Part shown: positions 55,608-63,076 of the stretch, one piece after another
Layout of the letters: each line of letters opens with the position of its first letter
Position numbering within the stretch: position 1 is the stretch's first letter
Source: Proteiniclasticum aestuarii
Lineage (GTDB): Bacteria; Bacillota; Clostridia; Clostridiales; Clostridiaceae
Assembly: GCF_017368455.1 (NCBI RefSeq)
Contig: NZ_JAFNJU010000009.1
Span: forward strand, 120,711-184,710
Direction: 5' to 3'
Length of the DNA: 64,000 nucleotides
The notes under the pieces: model-generated
What the model saw: the letters and a program-made list of their open reading frames with translations, nothing else
Database searches by the model: none
Told to the model about the DNA's origin: nothing
Program-made: the position numbers and the translations under genes

Positions 55608-56870
55608 ATGAAACTGTTTTCAATATCCAAAGCAGTGCATGTGCCCAAGTTCAAAGAGGCAGAACATTTCAGTACAATCATAGATGTTGAAGCTCCAAAG
55701 AACATGGTATATTCACTATCTCAGCAGCACAACATGAAGTGCTCACCTACTGTCAAAAGAAATGACAGAGTGCTTGTCAACCAGATCATCGGAGTGGGTG
55801 AAAACAACAGTGTTGTGCCCGTGTACGCCAGCGTTTCTGGTACAGTGAAGCAGGTTACGACAAAAGTGGACCTCATGGGCAATAAGGTTGATGTGATTCT
55901 CATCGAAAATGACTTCCTTTATGAAAAGGAAGAACGCGAAGCCTTTGACTACAGCGCGCTGACCTTCGACGAACTGAGAGAGAAGATCAAAGCGCTCGGA
56001 CTCATCGAGACCCAGAATCTGTCCAACCGAAAGAGAGGCATGCAGCTTTCCTTCAAGGATGATGTGAAGAATGTGCTCATCAACGCCCAGGAAAGTGGTC
56101 TATATGGCCAGGTGGACTCCTATCTATATGAAAACGAGAGAGAAGACTTCCTGAGAGGGCTCGGACTTGTGAGATCCCTCTACAAGAATGCAAACATCAC
56201 TGTTCTTTCCACATCGGATGCGGATTCCGTCATCGGATTCACAGAGCTTCTGAAGAACACCGATGTGAAGCTCATATCGAAGATTCCTACGCAGTTCTAT
56301 CATGATATGAACCTGGCTTCCAGAGACGTATTCGGTGATTTCGCCATGAAATACACCATGGTTGTGGATGCCTTCCTTCTGCCAGCTGTAGCCAGAGGAC
56401 TTCTGGACAACAGACTGACTCATTATCAGCTGCTGCTCGTCAATGGCGGAGCGGTGAAGAATCCAGGTATCTATAAAGTCATGTCCGGTACGACACTGAA
56501 TTATGTAATGGAGGCAGCTGGAGTAGAGGACCCATTCAGAGTGGTAGCAGGAAACATTCTTTCCGGTGATGCTGTTTTCGCAATGGATGCCCCGATCAAC
56601 AGAGGAATCAGAGAAGTTCTGTTCCTGAATGAAAATGAAGTCAACAAAGAAGAAGAGATGAACTGCATCAAATGCGGACGCTGTGCGGATGTATGTCCTG
56701 TTGGACTGCAGCCTTATGAGCTGAATGCGCTGGTCATCAATAGAGATTTTGATGAGTTCTTCAAAAACCGTGGCGGAATGTGCGTGGAATGCGGAAGATG
56801 TTCTTACGTCTGCCCATCCAAGAGACATCTGCTTCAGTCATTCAAAACTGCGAAAAAGGTTAAAAGATAG
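55608..56870 (+). CDS. rnfC: Divergent RnfC-like electron transport subunit
   Basis: A 420-residue protein. It keeps the RnfC order: an N-terminal barrel-sandwich part (about 1-105; VVPVYASVSGTV), a Rossmann-like middle, an SLBB segment (about 272-305; LLLVNGGAVKNPGIYKVMSGTT) and two [4Fe-4S] motifs (C353, C356, C359, C363; C392, C395, C398, C402). The loops that bind FMN and NADH in canonical RnfC, GGAGFPTHVK and NGAECEP, are absent; residues 131-176 (ALGLIETQNLSNRK..., VLINAQESGLYG) stand in their place. The ATG at 55608 is preferred because AGGGGG abuts the earlier ATG at 55602. It is the first gene of rnfCDGEAB. Confidence 0.88.
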   Translation: MKLFSISKAVHVPKFKEAEHFSTIIDVEAPKNMVYSLSQQHNMKCSPTVKRNDRVLVNQIIGVGENNSVVPVYASVSGTVKQVTTKVDLMGNKVDVILIENDFLYEKEEREAFDYSALTFDELREKIKALGLIETQNLSNRKRGMQLSFKDDVKNVLINAQESGLYGQVDSYLYENEREDFLRGLGLVRSLYKNANITVLSTSDADSVIGFTELLKNTDVKLISKIPTQFYHDMNLASRDVFGDFAMKYTMVVDAFLLPAVARGLLDNRLTHYQLLLVNGGAVKNPGIYKVMSGTTLNYVMEAAGVEDPFRVVAGNILSGDAVFAMDAPINRGIREVLFLNENEVNKEEEMNCIKCGRCADVCPVGLQPYELNALVINRDFDEFFKNRGGMCVECGRCSYVCPSKRHLLQSFKTAKKVKR

Positions 56871-56881
56871 GAGGTAAGGAT

Positions 56882-57754
56882 ATGGAAAACAGAAAAATAA
56901 CCGTTGCTTCCTCACCCCACGTGAAATCTGACTTGAGAGTGAACAGAATCATGCTTGATGTCATCATCGCGCTGGTACCGGTCACAGCAGCGGGAATCTA
57001 TTTCAATGGAATCGAAGGACTTTTCCTGGTTCTGGTCACAATCATCGGTGCCATGGCCACAGAAGTTCTATTCAAGAAGGCACTTCATAAGAAACACTCA
57101 CTGTATGATCTTTCTGCAATCGTAACTGGTCTGATTCTCGGACTCATTTTACCTGTTAGCACACCATTATGGGTTGCAGCGATATCTTCTGTATTTGCCA
57201 TCGCTCTAGTAAAAGAGATTTTCGGCGGCTTAGGTCAGAATTTCATGAACCCTGCAGTGGCAGCGAAGATCTTCGCAGTGGTATCCTACGGCAATCTGGT
57301 TGTGAATAACGGATTCGAAGAAACAGCTTTCATCGACCGTTTTCTCGGAACTGCCGGTGGAAACCTCGGTGAAGCATCCATACTGGCCATACTTGTAGGT
57401 GGTCTCTATCTGGCTCTGAAGGGTATCATCAGAGTAAGAGTGCCCTTCACAATCATTCTGGTAGCCCTTGCGTTCTCACAGTTCGTTTTAGGAGATATCA
57501 CCATCCTTGGCGCAAACAGCAGTATTTATCTGATTGCTTTCTTCATGGCCAATGATTATGCAAGTTCATCCATCACCAACGGCGGAAAATGGATCTATGC
57601 GATTCTTGTTGCTGTTGCAGCAGCATCCTTCATCGGTGTGGCTGAAAACATAGAAGGAGCATATTATGCGATTCTCATCGGTAATGTATTTGCTCCATTT
57701 ATCGATACCTTCTTTAAAGGAAAAGTGGATACCAAAAAGGAGGCTACTGCGTAA
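56882..57754 (+). CDS. rnfD: RnfD-like membrane subunit lacking the flavinylation site
   Basis: A 290-residue protein with about eight to ten membrane helices. SPHVKSDLRVNRIMLDVIIAL and GGLGQNFMNPAVAA (116-128) identify RnfD. Canonical RnfD then has an SGATPL segment carrying covalent FMN. Here the stretch 134-162 (VSYGNLVVNNGFEETAFIDRF in part) is shorter and has no SGAT. The later block MANDYASSSIT replaces the usual ATDPVTSPVT. AGGAGG precedes the ATG. The stop overlaps the rnfG start. Confidence 0.9.
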   Translation: MENRKITVASSPHVKSDLRVNRIMLDVIIALVPVTAAGIYFNGIEGLFLVLVTIIGAMATEVLFKKALHKKHSLYDLSAIVTGLILGLILPVSTPLWVAAISSVFAIALVKEIFGGLGQNFMNPAVAAKIFAVVSYGNLVVNNGFEETAFIDRFLGTAGGNLGEASILAILVGGLYLALKGIIRVRVPFTIILVALAFSQFVLGDITILGANSSIYLIAFFMANDYASSSITNGGKWIYAILVAVAAASFIGVAENIEGAYYAILIGNVFAPFIDTFFKGKVDTKKEATA

Positions 57755-59148
57755 TGAAAAAGAAAAGTCTAGTAAGTGAGCTTCTTGCCCTTGGCGGAAC
57801 CCTGATGCTGATCTGCATCATCGTGGCTGGAGTTGTTGCCTTTGTCTATAACGGTACGAAGGAACAGATTGCCATGAACAATGCAGTCAATGCGGAAGAT
57901 CTTGCTGTAGTTATGCCTGAGAGTGATGGCATTGAAGATGTCACCGCAGAATACGACGAACATGAAGTCATAACTGAAATCTACAAAGCCACAAAAGGCG
58001 GAGATGTTGTTGGTTATGTTTATAAAATGATGATTGCAGGATACAAGCCCGACCTTGGCACCCTGGTGGGTATCGATAATGACGGCAATGTGGTTGCTGC
58101 AAAGGTCACCCAGTCTTCTGAAACACCGGGTCTTGGTGCTCTGGTTGCCGATGAAGCCTTTATCTCCCAGTTCACTGGAAAAGAAACCACAGCCAGCTTT
58201 CAGGTGGTAAAGGGTACACCGACTTCAGACACTGAAATTCAGTCTGTATCCGGTGCTACAATTTCATCGGGTGCGGTTACGACCTCCATCAATGAAGCCG
58301 TGAAGTTCCACAAGGAAAACATTCTCGGAGAGGAAGTGGTGGAAGTTCCTGTAGTGGAGCCTACACTTGAAAATATGAATCTGTCAGGGGATGCGATGAA
58401 TGAAATCGCTGGAGACCTGAAGACGCTGGAAGTCACTACAGCTGGAGAAGTGACAGGATATGTGGTCTATGCGGCAAATCCTGGCTACTACGAAGAATCT
58501 CCAATCAAGGTTGCCGTAGGATTCGATAACGAGACAAAGACCATCACAAACATTCTGATCATCGAACAGAATGAAACCCCAGGACTTGGTGATGTGATTC
58601 TGGAAGACGGATTCGCACAGCAGTTCCAGGGAGCCGCCGCAGAAGAGATGGAAACTCAGATCTACTCCGGCGCATCTGAAAGTTCAAAGGGCGTCTATAA
58701 AGCTGTCAACCAGGCCATCGACTATTATCACAACGTGCTTATGGTTGAACCTGGTGTCGAAAACATGCGTCTCACAGGAGACGAAATGGTCGAGATTGAT
58801 GGAGAATACAAGACCTTCGAAGTCAGAAATCAGGGAGCGGTATCCGGTTATATCGTATATGCTTCCAATCCAGGATATTATGAAGACAAACCGATAGAGG
58901 TTGCAGTATCCTTTGATGCTGCTACAAGAGAAGTGAAGAACATCATGATCGTCAAACAGAATGAAACCCAGGGACTGGGTACAGTCATCACAGAAGACGC
59001 TTTTGCTCAGATGTTCCAGGACCAGCCTTCTGAAGAAATGAGCGTTCAGGTCTACTCCGGTGCATCTGAAAGTTCAAAGGGTGTCTACAGAGCTGTAAAC
59101 AAAGCGATTCTATACTTCAATGACGTACTAATGCAAGGAGGGAACTAA
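57754..59148 (+). CDS. rnfG: RnfG-like subunit with three tandem FMN-binding domains
   Basis: A 464-residue protein, about twice the usual RnfG length. One membrane helix (about 10-32) is followed by an extracytoplasmic part. Domain 1 (about 80-190) has the ApbE target motif SGATISS (T169). Domains 2 (about 200-322) and 3 (about 330-455) each show NPGYYE, IxVAVxFD, QNETxGLG and SGASESSKGVY (S305-S308 and S435-S438), with serine at the flavin-acceptor position. Domains 2 and 3 are near duplicates, also at the DNA level. Three FMN groups are therefore possible. No apbE gene is in the window. Confidence 0.9.
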   Translation: MKKKSLVSELLALGGTLMLICIIVAGVVAFVYNGTKEQIAMNNAVNAEDLAVVMPESDGIEDVTAEYDEHEVITEIYKATKGGDVVGYVYKMMIAGYKPDLGTLVGIDNDGNVVAAKVTQSSETPGLGALVADEAFISQFTGKETTASFQVVKGTPTSDTEIQSVSGATISSGAVTTSINEAVKFHKENILGEEVVEVPVVEPTLENMNLSGDAMNEIAGDLKTLEVTTAGEVTGYVVYAANPGYYEESPIKVAVGFDNETKTITNILIIEQNETPGLGDVILEDGFAQQFQGAAAEEMETQIYSGASESSKGVYKAVNQAIDYYHNVLMVEPGVENMRLTGDEMVEIDGEYKTFEVRNQGAVSGYIVYASNPGYYEDKPIEVAVSFDAATREVKNIMIVKQNETQGLGTVITEDAFAQMFQDQPSEEMSVQVYSGASESSKGVYRAVNKAILYFNDVLMQGGN

Positions 59149-59150
59149 AG

Positions 59151-59864
59151 ATGAAGGCATTAATAGAAAGACTGAAAAATGGTCTTTTCAGTGAAAACCC
59201 GATTTTTGTACAGGTTCTTGCCATGTGTCCGACTTTAGCGGTTTCAACCAGCTTAGTGAATGCAATCGGTATGGGACTATCCACGCTGGCGGTTCTGATC
59301 TGCTCCAATGCGATTATTGCTGCCATCAGAAAGTTTATTCCAAACAAGATCAGAATACCTGCTTACATCGTCATCATCGCAGGTTTCGTATCTGCAGTTG
59401 ATATGTTCCTTGCTGCCTATGCGCAGGATCTCTATAAGTCACTGGGATTATTCATTCCACTGATCGTGGTGAACTGTGTCATCCTTGGTAGAGCAGAAGC
59501 CTATGCAAGCAAAAACTCCGTACTGCATTCCATCTATGATGCCATCGGTATGGGGCTTGGATTCACACTGGCTCTTAGTGTTCTTGCTTTCTTCAGAGAG
59601 CTCATCGGTGCCGGCACACTGTTTGGCGTGAACGTACTGCCTGAAGCATATGAGGCGGCAAACATCATGATTCTTGCACCAGGAGCATTCCTGACGCTGG
59701 GTATGATCATGGCCTTCCTCAACAACAGAAACCTGAAGAAGGGCAAAGATCTGCTCAAGATCCACGACTGTGAGAGCTGTGGAATGGGTTGTGATATTCC
59801 TAAGGAAGACAAAATGAACATCACACTGGATTCCAGCCTCATTCAGAAGGGAGGAGCTAATTAA
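59151..59864 (+). CDS. rnfE: RnfE membrane subunit with cysteine-rich C-terminal tail
   Basis: A 237-residue protein with about six membrane helices. The conserved cysteines of the RnfA/RnfE intramembrane [2Fe-2S] cluster are present: C26 (AMCPTLAVSTS) and C109 (VVNCVILGRAEAYAS). The C-terminal 35 residues are soluble and hold C207-x2-C210-x3-C214 (CESCGMGC). AGGAGGG precedes the ATG. It overlaps the rnfA start by one base. Everything except the tail is canonical. Confidence 0.94.
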   Translation: MKALIERLKNGLFSENPIFVQVLAMCPTLAVSTSLVNAIGMGLSTLAVLICSNAIIAAIRKFIPNKIRIPAYIVIIAGFVSAVDMFLAAYAQDLYKSLGLFIPLIVVNCVILGRAEAYASKNSVLHSIYDAIGMGLGFTLALSVLAFFRELIGAGTLFGVNVLPEAYEAANIMILAPGAFLTLGMIMAFLNNRNLKKGKDLLKIHDCESCGMGCDIPKEDKMNITLDSSLIQKGGAN

Positions 59865-60439
59865 TGGATTTACTGCTTATTTTTATAAATGCCATGCTCG
59901 TCAATAACTTCGTGCTATCCAGATTCCTCGGTATATGCGGTTTCCTGGGTGTTTCCAAGAAAAGAGACGCTTCCATCGGTATGGGCTTCGCTGTACTCTT
60001 TGTTATGGTCATCGCATCCTTTGGAACATGGACCGTATACAATTTCCTTCTGAAGCCCAATGATCTGGACTATCTGAAGACTGTTGCATTCATTCTGGTC
60101 ATCGCGGCACTGGTTCAGTTTGTCGAAATGGTCGTCAAGAAGATCAGCCCCGCTCTCTATGATGCACTGGGTATTTATCTGCCACTGATCACCACAAACT
60201 GCGCTGTACTGGGTGTGACCTTCCTGAATGTACAGGATGATCTGTCCTTAGCAGGAAGCCTTACCAATGCTGTAGGTGCAGCGCTGGGATTCTTCCTGGC
60301 CATTGTACTGATGGCAAGCATCAGAGAAAAGCTGGACCGTGTATCAAGCGTTCCAAGAGCTTTCCAGGGACTACCCATTGCACTAGTCACTGCTGGTCTC
60401 ATGGCCATTTCATTCCTTGGTTTCCAAGGACTTATATAA
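59864..60439 (+). CDS. rnfA: RnfA membrane subunit
   Basis: A 191-residue protein with about six membrane helices and inverse topology to RnfE. It has NNFVLSRFLGIC (C25) and TTNCAVLGV (C113), the cysteines that complete the intramembrane cluster. The usual CPF after C25 reads CGF here. GGGAGGAG precedes the ATG. It sits between rnfE and rnfB, the normal order. Confidence 0.95.
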   Translation: MDLLLIFINAMLVNNFVLSRFLGICGFLGVSKKRDASIGMGFAVLFVMVIASFGTWTVYNFLLKPNDLDYLKTVAFILVIAALVQFVEMVVKKISPALYDALGIYLPLITTNCAVLGVTFLNVQDDLSLAGSLTNAVGAALGFFLAIVLMASIREKLDRVSSVPRAFQGLPIALVTAGLMAISFLGFQGLI

Positions 60440-60454
60440 GGGGGGAGAAGTTAA

Positions 60455-61285
60455 ATGATGGAAATAATCATACCAATAGCGATTCTAGCTGGCATCGGAC
60501 TTCTTCTGGCTGTTTTACTGGGATACGCGGCGAATGTATTCGAAGTGAAACAGGATCCCAAAGTGGAACAGGTCATGCTGGTCCTGCCTGGTGTCAACTG
60601 CGGCGGATGCGGATTTGCAGGTTGTGAGGCTTACGCGAAGGGCGTTGCCCTTCAAGGAGCATCACCAACACTGTGTACCGTCGGCGGAAATCCGGTGGCC
60701 AACCAGATCGGTGAAATCATGGGCGTCAAAGTCAATGCCCAGGAAGTCATGGTAGCCTATGTCAAATGTAACGGGGACTGTGATAAATCCAAAGACAAGT
60801 ATGAGTATCATGGAATCATGGACTGTGTCAGTGCTTCCGCACTGCCAGGAGGAGGCGCTAAGTCCTGCTCCTATGGATGTCTTGGACTTGGCACTTGTGT
60901 TGCAGTCTGCGACTTTGATGCCATCGTCATCAGAGATGGCATCGCCATCATCGATGAGAACAAGTGCACCAACTGCGGCGCCTGTGTAAAAGCCTGTCCG
61001 AAGAATCTCATCGAATCTGTGCCGATCAATTCCAGAGTAAGAGTTGCTTGTAATTCCTATGACAGCGCAAGAGATGCCATGCAGAACTGCGAAGTAGGAT
61101 GCATTGCCTGCCGTAAATGTGAAAAGGCATGCGAATTCGATGCAATCCATGTGAACAATAATCTGGCTAAGATCGATTATGACAAATGTACACAGTGTAA
61201 TGCCTGTGTAGAGGTCTGTCCGAAGGTGACCATTGAAAACATTCTGATGATCAACAAGGCAAAGCCTAAAGATATCACTGCATAA
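60455..61285 (+). CDS. rnfB: RnfB iron-sulfur subunit
   Basis: A 276-residue protein with an N-terminal membrane helix (about 4-25) and the cluster motif C49-x2-C52-x4-C57...C74 (CGGCGFAGC). Several ferredoxin-type motifs follow (CSYGCLGLGTCVAVC, CTNCGACVKACP, CIACRKCEKACE, CTQCNACVEVCP). It is the long clostridial form and the expected entry point for reduced ferredoxin electrons. GGGGGGAG precedes the start; ATG 60455 and 60458 are both possible. It ends the rnf operon. Confidence 0.96.
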   Translation: MMEIIIPIAILAGIGLLLAVLLGYAANVFEVKQDPKVEQVMLVLPGVNCGGCGFAGCEAYAKGVALQGASPTLCTVGGNPVANQIGEIMGVKVNAQEVMVAYVKCNGDCDKSKDKYEYHGIMDCVSASALPGGGAKSCSYGCLGLGTCVAVCDFDAIVIRDGIAIIDENKCTNCGACVKACPKNLIESVPINSRVRVACNSYDSARDAMQNCEVGCIACRKCEKACEFDAIHVNNNLAKIDYDKCTQCNACVEVCPKVTIENILMINKAKPKDITA

Positions 61286-61290
61286 GAAGA

Positions 61291-61329
61291 ACTGAGGTGT
61301 TTCATCAAGAAGCACCTCAGTATTTTTTT
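61291..61329 (+). terminator. Intrinsic terminator of the rnf operon
   Basis: ACTGAGGTG (61291-61299) pairs with CACCTCAGT (61313-61321), followed by ATTTTTTT. Confidence 0.9.
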
Positions 61330-61356
61330 CTCTTTGCACAACTCTCGTAAATATCT

Positions 61357-61390
61357 GAAAGCCCTTGAATCTATCGACTCAAGGGCTTTC
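61357..61390 (-). terminator. Hairpin after the thiolase gene
   Basis: GAAAGCCCTTGA (61357-61368) pairs perfectly with TCAAGGGCTTTC (61379-61390). The tail on the minus strand is only mildly T-rich. It lies between convergent rnfB and thlA. Confidence 0.65.
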
Positions 61391-61429
61391 TATGGTAATT
61401 GACAGGGAAACTGATTGAATTTCTAAAGG

Positions 61430-62608
61430 TTATCTTTTCACAACTACAGACGTACCCATTCCACCACCGATACAGAGGGTTGCCAGCCCATAGGTGGAGT
61501 TTCTTCTCTTCATCTCATGAAGAAGCGTGACCAGAATTCTTGCACCAGATGCACCCACTGGATGTCCAAGGGCGATGGCTCCACCGTTGACATTGACTTT
61601 TTCATCATTCCACTTCAGCTCTTTACCTACTGCCAGAGCCTGTGCAGCGAAGGCCTCATTGGCTTCAATGAGATCCATATCGTCAATGGTCAGATTGGTC
61701 TTTGAGAGGGCATTCTTCGTTGCAGGTACAGGACCTACGCCCATGATGCTGGGGTCTACACCGCCGTTTCCATAGGAAACAATGGTAGCCAGAGGAGTCA
61801 GTCCCATGGCATCTGCCTTTTCTCTGCTCATGACTACAAGAGCTGCTGCGCCATCGTTGATGCCTGAAGCATTCCCTGCGGTGACCGTACCGTCCTTCTT
61901 GAATGCAGGGCGCAGCTTGCTGAGACTCTCAGGTGTCACACCTTTCTTCGGATATTCATCCGTATCCACCACAAGAGGCTCTCCCTTGCGCTGTGGAATC
62001 GTCACAGGAGCAATCTCATCTTTGAATTTGCCTTCCGCCATGGCTATTTCCGCCTTATTCTGACTGGACGCGGCAAATGCATCCTGTTCTTCTCTTGTGA
62101 TTCCATATTTCTCTGCCACGTTTTCTGCAGTAATACCCATGTGATAGTTGTTGAACGCATCCGTCAGCGCATCCTGAATCATGGTATCCACCATGGTGTC
62201 ATTGCCCATTCTGGAACCGAATCTGGCATTGTTCAGTACATAGGGGGCTCTGGACATGTTTTCAGTTCCACCCACAACCACAACCTCATTATCACCGGCG
62301 ATGATGGTCTGAGCTGCCAGGGATACGGTTCTTAGACCTGATCCACAGAGCATATTGATTGTAGTGGCAGGAACAGACACCGGAATGCCTGCATTTACAG
62401 AGACCTGTCTAGCTACACCTTGCCCAAGTCCCGCCTGAAGGATACATCCCATGTAGACCTCATCCACCTCTTCAGGGCTGATTCCAGCCTGTCTGATGGC
62501 TTCTTTTACAGCTGTGACACCTAAATCCACAGCGGATACATTCTTGAATACTCCGCCAAAGCTTCCAACAGGTGTTCGTACAGCACTGACAATTACAACT
62601 TCTTTCAT
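61430..62608 (-). CDS. thlA: Acetyl-CoA C-acetyltransferase (thiolase)
   Basis: A 392-residue thiolase. The nucleophile is C88 (NMLCGSGL), the acid/base motifs are [14 protein letters not shown] and CIGGGMG, and [12 protein letters not shown] is also present. Length and motifs fit the clostridial ThlA type that condenses two acetyl-CoA to acetoacetyl-CoA for butyrate-type fermentation or the reverse in degradation. It is a single gene here; crotonase and dehydrogenase genes are not adjacent. GGGAGG precedes the ATG. Confidence 0.94.
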   Translation of the reverse strand: MKEVVIVSAVRTPVGSFGGVFKNVSAVDLGVTAVKEAIRQAGISPEEVDEVYMGCILQAGLGQGVARQVSVNAGIPVSVPATTINMLCGSGLRTVSLAAQTIIAGDNEVVVVGGTENMSRAPYVLNNARFGSRMGNDTMVDTMIQDALTDAFNNYHMGITAENVAEKYGITREEQDAFAASSQNKAEIAMAEGKFKDEIAPVTIPQRKGEPLVVDTDEYPKKGVTPESLSKLRPAFKKDGTVTAGNASGINDGAAALVVMSREKADAMGLTPLATIVSYGNGGVDPSIMGVGPVPATKNALSKTNLTIDDMDLIEANEAFAAQALAVGKELKWNDEKVNVNGGAIALGHPVGASGARILVTLLHEMKRRNSTYGLATLCIGGGMGTSVVVKR

Positions 62609-63076
62609 TCAATTCTACCTCCCAGTATAATCTATAAACAATAATATAAAGACATCATCATAATCCGTCACAAGCTTCCATACACCATGGATTCCTGATG
62701 ATATGCTTTAGTCACTGCAAGATTATAATAACATGAAACTCCCTTCATGTGTAATCAATTTCATATTCCAGATCCGTAATAATCGGAGCCCACTATTACG
62801 AATAACATGGAAAGCCTTTGAAACATGAGGGTTCCATCATGTTTGGTGGAAGAAGGATGTTGACCAGGCATTTTGAAATTTACATTTTATTAACAAATAG
62901 CGATGTCTTAACAGAGCAATGGCATCTTATTTAAGGATCAGAGGCACATTTTCAGCATCTTTTTTCTTATTTTCTTAGTGTAGAATATTTGTTGGATGAA
63001 TAGAAAAAGAGAATAGCTCAAACCGTGTTATGATAAAAATACGACCTAATAACACAACCGGAAGGAGCTACCCTCA
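62609..63076. other. Intergenic region with three small inverted repeats
   Basis: No gene was found in these 468 bases. Three dyads lie close together: ACATGAA/TTCATGT (62731-62750), CGTAATA/TATTACG (62775-62800) and AAACATGA/TCATGTTT (62821-62844). A weak minus-strand promoter for thlA (TTGTGA at 62673-62668, TTTATA at 62650-62645) is possible. The left end of the insertion sequence should lie in the right part, but no boundary could be set. A TGTTATGAT extended -10 (63026-63034) may drive the transposase. Confidence 0.45.

Noticed and set aside
62720..62850. Three dyads considered as a CRISPR or other regular repeat array
   Set aside because: The arms differ in sequence and spacing, so there is no repeated unit.
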